Origin: UBA10906 sp049296695
GTDB lineage: Bacteria > Pseudomonadota > Gammaproteobacteria > Methylococcales > Methylomonadaceae
Direction of reading: 5' to 3'
DNA: 64,000 bases
NCBI GenBank assembly: GCA_049296695.1
Contig: JBAQSX010000013.1
Span: 1-64,000, forward strand
Shown here piece after piece: positions 8,790 to 16,740 of the stretch (the first letter of the stretch is position 1; every line of letters begins with the position of its first letter). The notes under the pieces were generated by a model, which saw only the letters and a program-made list of their open reading frames with translations, was not told the origin of the DNA and ran no database searches. Both the position numbers and the translations under genes were made by a program.

Positions 8790-9506
8790 ATGAAAAAAGT
8801 AGTTTTATTATTATTACTGCTCAATATACCCGCTATCGTTTTTGCAAAAGCGGTGGAGATACAGTATAAAAGTTATTCATTGAATTTATTAAAAATAACC
8901 GTGCCTATTATGCAAGATGGCAAAGTTAATTATCAGCAAACAATTACTATAACAGACCCTAATAATTATCAGCAGTCTACAACGCATGTTTGTATGGAAA
9001 TGAATACACAAGCCACTGAGCAACAATTTAACGATTTAGTGAGCCAGTTACAAAATGCAGGTGCAAGTGCGAAAGCTTTTAAATTAAAAACCCTAGAGCA
9101 TTGTAATAAAAATCTGTCAGCTTGTTTTAATAGTCCCAAACTTTGTTCGGGTAGTGCATTTGTTGGTAGCTCTGCTATAACCGAATATATTACTAAATCT
9201 CAATTTTATGGTGCTATGGCTGAAATATCGCCCGGAAAAACACTAATAGAAGTTAATTTAAATGAAGGTACACCTATTACTTCGGTGCAACAATTAGGTT
9301 TAAATGATAGTAGTAATTACTGTAGTCAAATCACAGTCAGTGCTAATAATGATACAGGTGAGGCTAATTTAAGCTGTGTAATAAAAGGCAGTATTTTTGT
9401 TAATGGAAAAACCGTCAGTTGGATTAGAAATAATCAAGGTTATTGGAATTGCGAAACTAATTTAAGTCCCGAAGACCATATTAAATACGCTGATAGATGC
9501 AATTAA
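8790..9506 (+). CDS. Exported cysteine-containing protein, unknown function
   Basis: 238 residues, not recognised. A typical signal peptide (MKKVVLLLLLLNIPAIVFA) predicts export, with cleavage near residue 19. The mature part holds about nine cysteines, some closely spaced (NLSACFNSPKLCSG), so a disulfide-stabilised periplasmic or surface protein is likely. There are no membrane segments after the signal. The ATG follows CCAAGGAATCGCGCC, a good ribosome-binding site. It lies 10 nt upstream of the aminotransferase-like gene and may share its transcript. Confidence 0.72.
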   Translation: MKKVVLLLLLLNIPAIVFAKAVEIQYKSYSLNLLKITVPIMQDGKVNYQQTITITDPNNYQQSTTHVCMEMNTQATEQQFNDLVSQLQNAGASAKAFKLKTLEHCNKNLSACFNSPKLCSGSAFVGSSAITEYITKSQFYGAMAEISPGKTLIEVNLNEGTPITSVQQLGLNDSSNYCSQITVSANNDTGEANLSCVIKGSIFVNGKTVSWIRNNQGYWNCETNLSPEDHIKYADRCN

Positions 9507-9516
9507 AAGAGATATT

Positions 9517-10683
9517 ATGAATACCGTTATTGATTTTGACATTGTTATTTCACGTTTTGGCACACACGCCAGTAAATATGATAATAATTTATTATATTTA
9601 GGCACTAATGATGTGATTCCACTATCAGTAGCGGATATGGATTTTGCCGCGCCGCCACAAGTCATGGAGGCTTTATTACAACGGGCGGCGCATCCGATTT
9701 ATGGTTATACTATTTATCCTGAAAGCCTTTATCAAGTTTTTATTGATTGGATTCAAAAACGGCATGGCTGGACTATTAAGCGTGAATGGATAGTATTATC
9801 AGCAGGGATTGTGCCTGCTTTATTTTGCTCAGTATTAGCTTATACTCAGCAAGGTGATGGCGTTATTATTCAACCACCTGTGTATCAACCCTTTTTTGAT
9901 GCAATAAAAACCAATAACAGGCAATTAATTGAAAATCCATTAGTGTTAAATAATGGGCGTTATGAAATTGATTTTGAACATTTGGAAGCATGCGCCAAAA
10001 AAGCGCGGTTATTATTATTATGTTCGCCCCATAACCCTGTAGGACGCGTTTTTAATCAAGAGGAATTAGCACACGTTTTAGATATTGCTCAGCGGCATGA
10101 TTTAATTGTATTTTCTGATGAAATCCATGCCGATTTATTATTCGCTCCACACAAACATTATCCTTTAGGTCAATTTGATACTGAGCGCGTATTAACCGCA
10201 TTTGCGCCCAGTAAAACTTTTAATATTGCGGGCATGAATTTATCGGCGTTAATTATTCCTAATGAAACGCATCGCAAAGCCATTCAACAAGTCTTTGATA
10301 GTGTCCATATTGGCTCTGCGAATCCGTTTAGTATTACTGCTTTTGAAGCGGCGTATCAATATGGTGAGCCGTGGCTTGAACAATTATTAAGCTATTTAAC
10401 TGCGAATAAAAACTTAGTTGCCGAGTTTTTAAAAAAAGAAACTCCACAAATACAGTTAATTGAACCTGAAGGCACGTTTTTATTATGGTTAGATTGCAAG
10501 GCTTTGGGTTTAACAGACGCGCAATTAAAAGATTTTTTTGTCTATAAAGCCAAATGCGGCATTATTCCGGGATTAGTATTTGGTCGTAATGGCAGTGGTT
10601 TTGTGCGTTTAAATATAGCAGCGCCTAGAAGTATCATTGAATTAGTTTTACGGCAAATTAAAGTAGCTATGAATAGTTTATAA
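9517..10683 (+). CDS. MalY/PatB family PLP-dependent C-S lyase
   Basis: A 388-residue fold-type I pyridoxal-phosphate enzyme close to MalY/PatB (cystathionine beta-lyase activity), which splits cystathionine or cysteine to homocysteine/thiol, pyruvate and ammonia. Marks: PLSVADMDF near 35-43, SPHNPVGR (N173), SDEIHADL (D201), and the PLP lysine K233 in APSKTFNIAGMN. The C-terminal FVRLNIA contains the substrate carboxylate-binding arginine. The length is usual. A ribosome-binding AAAGAG precedes the ATG. The reaction assignment is by family; the physiological substrate is open. Confidence 0.9.
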   Translation: MNTVIDFDIVISRFGTHASKYDNNLLYLGTNDVIPLSVADMDFAAPPQVMEALLQRAAHPIYGYTIYPESLYQVFIDWIQKRHGWTIKREWIVLSAGIVPALFCSVLAYTQQGDGVIIQPPVYQPFFDAIKTNNRQLIENPLVLNNGRYEIDFEHLEACAKKARLLLLCSPHNPVGRVFNQEELAHVLDIAQRHDLIVFSDEIHADLLFAPHKHYPLGQFDTERVLTAFAPSKTFNIAGMNLSALIIPNETHRKAIQQVFDSVHIGSANPFSITAFEAAYQYGEPWLEQLLSYLTANKNLVAEFLKKETPQIQLIEPEGTFLLWLDCKALGLTDAQLKDFFVYKAKCGIIPGLVFGRNGSGFVRLNIAAPRSIIELVLRQIKVAMNSL

Positions 10684-10691
10684 TTAAAACA

Positions 10692-10744
10692 GGAGGTCAG
10701 GCTTTGCCTGATTTTAAATTAAGCTCAAGCAAAGCTTGACCTCC
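10692..10744. repeat. GGAGGTCA imperfect palindrome
   Basis: Outer arms GGAGGTCARGCTTTGCYTGA pair over 20 bp with two mismatches, and each arm is itself nearly self-complementary, so a cruciform or cloverleaf can form. It lies between the PLP lyase and dusA. The repeat at 34117-34163 has the same design. Confidence 0.75.
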
Positions 10745-10793
10745 AATTTACTATATTTAAAGTTTATTTAAAAAACCATCATTATTCATAAAA

Positions 10794-11780
10794 ATGAGTC
10801 AAGAAATTACTAAAAAGTTAAATAGACGTTTTTGCGTTGCCCCAATGCTAGATTGGACGGATAGGCATTGCCGTTATTTTCATCGCTTATTATCACAACA
10901 CGCGTTTTTATATACCGAAATGGTAACAACAGGCGCATTATTACACGGTGATGCGCATCGTTTTTTGCAATATAATAATCAAGAACATCCTTTAGCGTTG
11001 CAATTAGGCGGGAGTAATCCCCATGATTTAGCCTTATGTGCAAAAATGGCGGAAGATTATTATTATGATGAGGTTAATTTAAATATTGGCTGTCCTAGTG
11101 ATAGAGTCCAACAAGGGCGTTTTGGTGCGTGTTTAATGGCAGAGCCGCAATTAGTGGCGGATTGTGTTTCTACTATGCAACACGCCGTCTCAATACCGAT
11201 TACGGTAAAATGTAGAATCGGTATCGATGAGCAAGATTCTTATCAAGAGTTATTACAGTTTATTAATACTGTGGCAAAAACGGGTTGTAAAACCTTTATT
11301 ATTCATGCCAGAAAAGCGTGGCTTAATGGTTTATCCCCCAAACAAAATCGAGATATTCCGCCGTTACGTTATGACGTAGTTTATCAAATAAAACGTGACT
11401 GTCCTGATTTAGAAATTATTATTAATGGCGGTATTACGACTTTAGAACAAACTGAGCAACATTTGCACTATGTTGATGGCGTAATGCTGGGGCGCGAGAT
11501 TTATTCGCATCCGTATTTATTAGCTGAAATAGATAAGCGTTTATTTAATGAAAGTTATCCCATAAAAACGCGTGAGCAGGTATTAATGCAGTTAATACCT
11601 TATATTCAACAGCAACTCAGTGAAGGGCGGCGATTAAATACAGTCACGCGGCATATTTTGGGTTTATTTAATGGGGAATATGGAGCGAAACAATGGCGGC
11701 GTTATTTAAGTGAAAATGTGCATAAAACAGGTAATACTGAAGATTTAGTTTTAAAAGCTTTTGCCTTAACGCAAAAATAA
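10794..11780 (+). CDS. dusA: tRNA-dihydrouridine(20/20a) synthase
   Basis: An FMN enzyme that reduces U20/U20a in the tRNA D-loop. The 328 residues agree with DusA (about 330). Signature parts: FCVAPMLDWTDRHCRYFHR at the N-terminus, the active-site cysteine C100 in NIGCPSDRVQQGRFGACLM, KCRIG, IIHARKAWLNGLSPKQNR (DusA-specific), and NGGI plus DGVMLGR for flavin phosphate binding. No strong ribosome-binding site is seen before the ATG. Monocistronic. Confidence 0.95.
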   Translation: MSQEITKKLNRRFCVAPMLDWTDRHCRYFHRLLSQHAFLYTEMVTTGALLHGDAHRFLQYNNQEHPLALQLGGSNPHDLALCAKMAEDYYYDEVNLNIGCPSDRVQQGRFGACLMAEPQLVADCVSTMQHAVSIPITVKCRIGIDEQDSYQELLQFINTVAKTGCKTFIIHARKAWLNGLSPKQNRDIPPLRYDVVYQIKRDCPDLEIIINGGITTLEQTEQHLHYVDGVMLGREIYSHPYLLAEIDKRLFNESYPIKTREQVLMQLIPYIQQQLSEGRRLNTVTRHILGLFNGEYGAKQWRRYLSENVHKTGNTEDLVLKAFALTQK

Positions 11781-12143
11781 TAATTGTGTAAAATGCGATG
11801 TATTAATGATTAAAGGAATTTTGTTTTGATAAAAGCTATTAGTCGTTTAAAACTATTATTGGTAGTGCTTCAAAAGAGTAGGTTTTAACAAAACGCCATT
11901 TTAGCTGGAGTTCAAACCTAGGTTTGAACTCCGAAAGGTTTAATATTAACTAACCTACTTTTTTGATGCACTACCCTATTATTTATGATACGCATCACAA
12001 ACGCATTGATAATGATTCTGTAAGTTCTTTTATGTACGCATGGAATCAAGCTAATCAAAATTTGCATCATCGGCAATTATTATTAATTTATCTGGTCAAA
12101 AGAAAAGATAACAATATTACTTAAGTTATTATAGGAGCATAAA
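11781..12143. other. 363-bp intergenic region with transposable element and possible gene remnant
   Basis: Besides the short transposable element at 11861-11975 it contains 46 open codons at 11984-12121 (reading YDTHHKRIDNDSV and on to KRKDNNIT, then TAA at 12122). They lack a start, because a TAG lies just upstream of the element insertion point in the same frame. This may be the decayed tail of a gene interrupted before or by the insertion. An AGGAGC ribosome-binding site for the nuclease gene lies at its right end. Confidence 0.35.
11861..11975. mobile_element. 115-bp MITE-like element, copy 1
   Basis: Terminal inverted repeats of about 22 bp (GGTAGTGCWTCAAAARAGTA then GG) and an exact 8-bp direct duplication CTATTATT on both sides (11853-11860 and 11976-11983). 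The centre holds a perfect 26-bp palindrome at 11907-11932. There is no coding capacity. Copy 2 at 15890-16004 is the same length and nearly the same sequence in inverse orientation. It must have been moved in trans by a transposase not present in this window. Confidence 0.88.
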
Positions 12144-12563
12144 ATGTACGAATATAGAATAGCGCGTTTAAATAAGGTGATTGATGGTGATACTATGGAT
12201 GTCGAAATTGATTTGGGCTTTGATATATCACTAAGCAAACGCATTCGGCTTGCAGGGATTGATACCCCAGAGAGTCGCACTAAAGATTTGCACGAAAAAG
12301 CCTTGGGTTTAGAAGCTAAAGAGTGGTTAAAACATCGCTTAGAAAATGCCGAATTGATTCGTATTAAAACCGTAAAACCCGATAGCACTGAAAAATATGG
12401 GCGTATTTTGGGCTGGTTATATTTAGGTGATAATTCAGTATCAATTAATGAAGAGATGATTCAAAAAGGTTTGGCTTGGAGTTATTTGGGCGATACTAAA
12501 GTAAAAGACTTTGAGTTACTCGCGCAAATCAGAAAAAGTTATCAAGAATCTAAAAGCGCGTAA
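12144..12563 (+). CDS. Staphylococcal-nuclease-family (SNase) protein
   Basis: 139 residues. The SNase OB-fold motifs are complete: VIDGDT (13-17), RIRLAGIDTPE with R35, D40, T41 and E43, and KYGR with R87. The residue numbers match the catalytic set of Staphylococcus nuclease. The protein should cleave DNA/RNA with calcium if expressed in a suitable compartment. It lacks a signal peptide or lipobox, unlike most secreted nucleases, so it may be cytoplasmic or exported another way. A good ribosome-binding site (TAGGAGCATAAA) precedes the ATG. Transposable elements lie on both sides (11861-11975 and 12575-12731). Confidence 0.9.
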   Translation: MYEYRIARLNKVIDGDTMDVEIDLGFDISLSKRIRLAGIDTPESRTKDLHEKALGLEAKEWLKHRLENAELIRIKTVKPDSTEKYGRILGWLYLGDNSVSINEEMIQKGLAWSYLGDTKVKDFELLAQIRKSYQESKSA

Positions 12564-12574
12564 TAGAGATAATC

Positions 12575-12731
12575 GGTAGTGCCTCAAAAGAGTAGGATAA
12601 ATACTACGATGTCATTCCAGCAGGGATGCTGGAATCCAGTTACAGGGATGTATTTATAATAATTACCATCCGTGGTTTCTGGATTTCGGCATCCATGCCG
12701 TTGGACGTTCCTACTCTTTTGAAGCACTACC
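12575..12731. mobile_element. 157-bp MITE-like element, variant copy 3
   Basis: The same terminal inverted repeats as copies 1 and 2 (GGTAGTGCYTCAAAAGAGTA then GG at both ends) and an exact 8-bp duplication AGATAATC (12567-12574, 12732-12739). The interior differs: it contains GTCATTCCAGCAGGGATGC and a partly complementary GGCATCCATGCCG block, a repeat type common between genes in proteobacteria. Different cores thus share one set of ends. Confidence 0.87.
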
Positions 12732-12748
12732 AGATAATCTTATTGAAT

Positions 12749-12778
12749 AAACTGCTAGATTTTAAAAACTAGCAGTTT
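12749..12778 (+). terminator. Hairpin after nuclease gene and MITE
   Basis: A 10-bp perfect stem (AAACTGCTAG / CTAGCAGTTT) with a 10-nt A/T loop, followed by GTTTGTGT. It may end transcription from the nuclease gene. The U-run is poor, so it is only a candidate. Confidence 0.4.
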
Positions 12779-12801
12779 GTTTGTGTATGGAAATAGCAAT
12801 A

Positions 12802-13661
12802 ATGAATGATGATATTTTTGTAAACGAAGATATTTCAAAACCTGAAAATAGAGTGAATTTAGCTTTATTTCATCTTCAAATGAATGATGTGTTTCATCAA
12901 TGGTTTTGTGAGCGGCTACAATTACCTGTTACTTCGATTATTTATCCTACTAAAAATATAAACGCTAATAGAGCTGATTATATTGTTAAAGAAGGTGATA
13001 AAATTCTTGCCTATATTGAAGTTGAATTAGGTAATGAAAATAAACCTCAATTAAGCAGTTATGAAATTCATAATGTTAGAATACTCTCTTATTACGGGAA
13101 AACAATATCATCACTCCGATTTTAGTTTAGATGAAATTGCGGCTTTTGTTTCAGCTAATATTATCCCTTTTGCTAATAGTCAAACACAGTTATCAGCACA
13201 CTATTTAGTCAAATTAATTGAAAGTCATGCAATTAATAAAACGTCCTCTTATCGAACCTTAGTAAGTGAGGTGGTATTAAACAATCCTTTGATAAGTCAA
13301 TTATTAACTGAACTAATTAACTATCAATCCAGTGAATATCAAAAGAAAGCGCAACAGGGGCATTATTATTGCGATACCATTGGAGACAAGCGACTTTCTT
13401 TTAGAGTTTATTCAGAAAAAAGTAATCAAAAAAGTGTTGCTTTGTTTTCGCTTAAAAATAATAATGATGATATTTCATTTTCATCAGCTTCAAAATACCG
13501 TCACTGATGATGATGTTACTCATTGGATAAATTTTATCAATAAAGAATTAAACTTAGCGATTGATAAAAAAGAATTTAATCAGCGTTCTGAAAAAATCCC
13601 AGTATCTTTTTTATTAACTCATTTTGATAATTTTGTAAAAAATATTAAGCCGTTAATATAA
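12802..13661 (+). pseudogene. Twice-frameshifted gene, possible PD-(D/E)XK-like protein
   Basis: About 286 residues of continuous protein-like sequence are spread over three frames. Part 1 (12802 to about 13075) carries RADYIV and ILAYIEVELGN, which looks like a PD-(D/E)XK nuclease core (D, then E-x-E). Part 2 runs from about 13075 to 13475 (LEYSLITGKQ onward). Part 3 runs to the stop at 13661 (TVTDDDVTHWINF onward). Each junction needs one base removed, in the same direction. The gene is either dead or carries two sequencing errors. An upstream ATG at 12787 is also possible. The family is not recognised beyond the tentative nuclease motif. Confidence 0.7.
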
Positions 13662-13725
13662 ATATCATTGATTACTTGTTATTTAGTTTGCGGGAATTTT
13701 TATTGAAAATAAACTTAGTAATATT

Positions 13726-14268
13726 ATGCGCATAAAAATTATTTTATTAAGTATTACTTTAACGGCGTGTTCTTTGGGTAAACATGAAGATAAACGCTAT
13801 TTAGATACTTCGGCATTAGAACAACCGCCTAAACGGGTTATTGAACCGAGCAGTGTGCGTGATATTAGTAGTGTGCCTGCTTTGGCTTTACGGCGTGGCT
13901 TAGGTAGTAACATCGTTTCTTGGTTAGAAACCGAGCCACCTGCTGTTTTACTGAAGCAATCACCTGCTGAATCATGGCATACCTTAGAACAAGCTCTAAG
14001 GCAATGTACTTTGAAAATAATCGACCGTGAACGCGATAAGGGGCGGTATTATGTGCTTTACAAGCAAGAGCATTTGTTTGAGCGCAAAGCTGAAGCTTCA
14101 ACTTATATGATTGCGCTCAATCAAAGCAATACCGATACTAAAATAAGTGTCAGCCTAGTCCATGAATTTGAACAAAGTAGTAACCACTTGTCACCGCCGC
14201 ATAATGATAGCGAGACTTTGTTGAAGTCACTCTATGACATGTTACGCAATAATTTAACGGCTGAGTAA
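13726..14268 (+). CDS. BamC/NlpB-like outer-membrane lipoprotein
   Basis: 180 residues with a lipoprotein signal (MRIKIILLSITLTAC; lipid-bearing Cys15) and no Asp at +2, so sorting to the outer membrane is expected. After the cysteine come RYLDTSALEQPPKRV and one helix-grip-like domain with SWHTLEQAL and a strand pattern resembling BamC. E. coli BamC is about 344 residues with two such domains, so this would be a one-domain form. BamC is an accessory part of the outer-membrane protein assembly machine. The similarity is weak, and it could be another NlpB-like lipoprotein. It is 33 nt upstream of tldD. Confidence 0.65.
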   Translation: MRIKIILLSITLTACSLGKHEDKRYLDTSALEQPPKRVIEPSSVRDISSVPALALRRGLGSNIVSWLETEPPAVLLKQSPAESWHTLEQALRQCTLKIIDRERDKGRYYVLYKQEHLFERKAEASTYMIALNQSNTDTKISVSLVHEFEQSSNHLSPPHNDSETLLKSLYDMLRNNLTAE

Positions 14269-14301
14269 CAGCCTAATTTTAATTTTTAATACAACAGCAT
14301 C

Positions 14302-15741
14302 ATGGAATTATTACATTTAGCAAAACAAGCGATTTTAAGTCCAGCAGGACTGCACGAGGGCGATATTGAACAAGTCATGAATCGCTTGCTGGGTTCTTCA
14401 GTAGATGCCGCCGACATTTATTTTCAATCTACCCATTATGAATCGTGGGTCTTAGAAGGCGGTATTGTCAAAGAAGGCAGTCATAGCATTGAACAAGGTG
14501 CGGGAGTTAGAGCCGTTATTGGTGAAAAAACAGGTTTTGCTTATAGTGACCGATTAGAACTGCCTGTGCTGTTAGAAGCGGTAGACACGGTCAGTGCCAT
14601 TAGCCGACAAGCACAAAATGCCCAAGTGCGTATTAAGCCACATGCTAACGTGCGTCATTTATACCCGATGATAAACCCGCTGAAATCGCTAGCCGACTCA
14701 GAAAAAATCGACTTTTTAAAACACATCGACAGTGAAACCCGCAAACTCGATAATCGCATTGAAGAAGTGATTGTTAGCTTATCGGGGGTTTATGAACATA
14801 TTTTAATCGCCGCGCAAGACGGTTCTTTGGTGGGCGATATTCGCCCCTTAGTGCGCCTTAATGTTAGCGTGATTGTCAGTGATAATGGCAAACGCGAACA
14901 AAGTAGTATGGGTGGCGGCGGTCGTTGTGATTATCGTCAATTTATTGAACAGGGTTTGGGACTTGAATACGGACGCGAAGCGGTTAGAACCGCTTTAGTG
15001 AATTTAGAGGCAGGCGAAGCCCCCGCTGGTACGATGACGGTAGTCTTAGGTGCGGGTTGGCCGGGGATTTTATTACATGAGGCTATCGGTCATGGTTTGG
15101 AAGGTGATTTTAATCGTAAAGGCACGTCGGCATTTAGCGGCAGAGTCGGTGAGCGTATCGCTTCTAGTTTATGCACCGTTGTCGATGACGGCACTTTGCA
15201 AGGGCGGCGCGGCTCATTGAGCATTGATGATGAAGGCACTAGCACCCAGCAAACGGTATTAATTGAAAACGGCATTTTAAAAGGCTATATGCAAGACAAG
15301 CTCAATGCGCGTTTAATGGGCGTTGCACCGACAGGCAACGGTCGGCGCGAGTCTTATTCAAGCCTGCCCATGCCACGCATGACCAATACTTATATGCTAG
15401 CAGGGCAATCTCATCCTGATGAAATTATTCAATCGGTTTCTAAAGGCTTGTATGCTAAGAATTTTTCAGGCGGACAAGTCGATATAACATCGGGTAAGTT
15501 TGTGTTTTCTGCCAGTGAAGCGTATTTGATTGAAAACGGTAAAATCGGACGCGCTGTTAAAGGCGCGACTTTAATTGGCAATGGCCCAGATGTATTGACC
15601 AAAGTGTCGATGGTTGGCAACGATTTACAATTAGACAGCGGCGTGGGAACGTGTGGTAAAGATGGGCAAAGCGTGCCAGTAGGCGTGGGTCAACCGACTT
15701 TAAAAATCGATAGTCTAACCGTAGGTGGCACTAGCGTTTAA
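14302..15741 (+). CDS. tldD: Metalloprotease TldD
   Basis: 479-residue subunit of the TldD/TldE zinc protease, which processes short unfolded peptides such as microcin B17 precursor and the CcdA antitoxin. The zinc motif is HEAIGH, with H259, E260 and H263. GHGLEGDFNRKG follows, then SLPMPRMTNTYM, and GKDGQSVPVGVGQPTL at the C-terminus. The partner gene tldE (pmbA) is not in this window. Its GC is higher than that of the neighbouring genes, as is usual for a conserved gene. A strong terminator lies about 100 bp downstream. Confidence 0.96.
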   Translation: MELLHLAKQAILSPAGLHEGDIEQVMNRLLGSSVDAADIYFQSTHYESWVLEGGIVKEGSHSIEQGAGVRAVIGEKTGFAYSDRLELPVLLEAVDTVSAISRQAQNAQVRIKPHANVRHLYPMINPLKSLADSEKIDFLKHIDSETRKLDNRIEEVIVSLSGVYEHILIAAQDGSLVGDIRPLVRLNVSVIVSDNGKREQSSMGGGGRCDYRQFIEQGLGLEYGREAVRTALVNLEAGEAPAGTMTVVLGAGWPGILLHEAIGHGLEGDFNRKGTSAFSGRVGERIASSLCTVVDDGTLQGRRGSLSIDDEGTSTQQTVLIENGILKGYMQDKLNARLMGVAPTGNGRRESYSSLPMPRMTNTYMLAGQSHPDEIIQSVSKGLYAKNFSGGQVDITSGKFVFSASEAYLIENGKIGRAVKGATLIGNGPDVLTKVSMVGNDLQLDSGVGTCGKDGQSVPVGVGQPTLKIDSLTVGGTSV

Positions 15742-15746
15742 ATTGT

Positions 15747-15818
15747 GTAGGGGCAAAATATTTTTTGCCCTTTGCTAACAAGTGTTCGTTATTAGGGGCA
15801 AATAGGATTTGCCCCTAC
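15747..15818. repeat. GTAGGGGCAAAT double-hairpin repeat
   Basis: A 72-bp unit with two hairpins: GTAGGGGCAAAATA... with TTTTTTGCCC, and AGGGGCAAAT with ATTTGCCCCTAC. The outer ends GTAGGGGC/GCCCCTAC also pair with each other. The element at 32066-32133 has the same plan, and shorter relatives lie at 6863 and 24640. Confidence 0.75.
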
Positions 15819-15840
15819 AATTAGATTTTATCATAATAAA

Positions 15841-15876
15841 AAGCCCGTTTAGTTTTAAAACTAAACGGGCTTTTTT
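15841..15876 (+). terminator. Strong intrinsic terminator after tldD
   Basis: AAGCCCGTTTAG pairs with CTAAACGGGCTT over 12 bp around TTTTAAAA, followed by TTTT. The upstream A-run makes it bidirectional, so it can also end readthrough from the convergent sulfotransferase gene. Confidence 0.9.
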
Positions 15877-15889
15877 GTACCTGTTAATT

Positions 15890-16004
15890 GGTGGTGCATC
15901 AAAAAAGTAGGTTAGTTAATATCACAACTTTCGGAGTTCAAACCTAGGTTTGAACTCCAGCTAGAATAGCGTTTTGTTAAAACCTACTCTTTTGAAACAC
16001 TACC
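15890..16004. mobile_element. 115-bp MITE-like element, copy 2
   Basis: Inverted-orientation near-copy of the element at 11861-11975, with the same length and inner 26-bp palindrome (15933-15958). It is flanked by the exact 8-bp duplication TGTTAATT (15882-15889 and 16005-16012). It lies between convergent tldD and the sulfotransferase gene. Confidence 0.88.
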
Positions 16005-16015
16005 TGTTAATTTAA

Positions 16016-16699
16016 CTAAGGCTGTTGTGAATAACCAAAAACTTCAAAATCAATTTTATATTTATTAATAATCTTCTCAATAACCGCATCATTTTTAATA
16101 TCAGAAAAGGCGTTGGCTTCACTACGATTTAATTTAGGTAATTGTATTCTTTGTTGCTTATCTTTAGGCGCGCCGATGACATTGACAATATGGGCAAAAT
16201 CTTCGTCTATGGTTTCAATATGCCCGACAAAATCCACTAATATATCGGTCGAATTAATTTTAGTGCGTAACCAATGAATTTGTGGACGAAATATCTCATC
16301 TGGTCCATTGGTTTCTTGCCAAATATCGGATAATACATACTCTTCAAAACTCGTAAAACTGTTAATTCTTTTAGCAAATTCGGGATTGAGTCCTTCCCAT
16401 TTTCGTAAAAAATGGTAGGTGGATAAACAACGGCTAAAGGGATTTCTAACAAAAGCAAAGCTAAATGATTGTGACCACACGACCGCACCCACAATATGAT
16501 TAATTTCAGCCGCTGTAGAATGTTTTGATAATCCAAAACGTCTTCTATAAGCGGCTTGAATTTGTTCACCAAACTGCGTGCCACCAATTTCTAAATCACA
16601 GTAATTGGTATAACTTTGCAAAGCAGTGGTTAATGAAGTTCCCGCCGCTTTTGGCACATGAACAAAGATGAATTTGAAGGAGTTATTAATAATTGCCAT
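16016..16699 (-). CDS. Sulfotransferase family 2 protein
   Basis: 227 residues of the Golgi-type Sulfotransfer_2 family, which move sulfate from PAPS to a carbohydrate hydroxyl. The 5'-phosphosulfate loop is IFVHVPKAAGTSL (11-23) and the 3'-phosphate motif is AFVRNPFSRCLSTYHF. No signal or membrane segment is seen, so it is cytoplasmic. It lies 41 nt after the second sulfotransferase gene and ends next to MITE copy 2. The acceptor is unknown; the context suggests a surface glycan built by the neighbouring glycosyltransferase. Confidence 0.88.
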   Translation of the reverse strand: MAIINNSFKFIFVHVPKAAGTSLTTALQSYTNYCDLEIGGTQFGEQIQAAYRRRFGLSKHSTAAEINHIVGAVVWSQSFSFAFVRNPFSRCLSTYHFLRKWEGLNPEFAKRINSFTSFEEYVLSDIWQETNGPDEIFRPQIHWLRTKINSTDILVDFVGHIETIDEDFAHIVNVIGAPKDKQQRIQLPKLNRSEANAFSDIKNDAVIEKIINKYKIDFEVFGYSQQP

Positions 16700-16740
16700 G
16701 AATAGCGCGTTGGTTTTTTAATAGGAATACAAATAGCTAT

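Noticed and set aside
12802..13661. Programmed frameshifting of one functional gene
   Set aside because: Two separate shifts, no slippery heptamer or downstream RNA structure recognised, and no known family with this plan.
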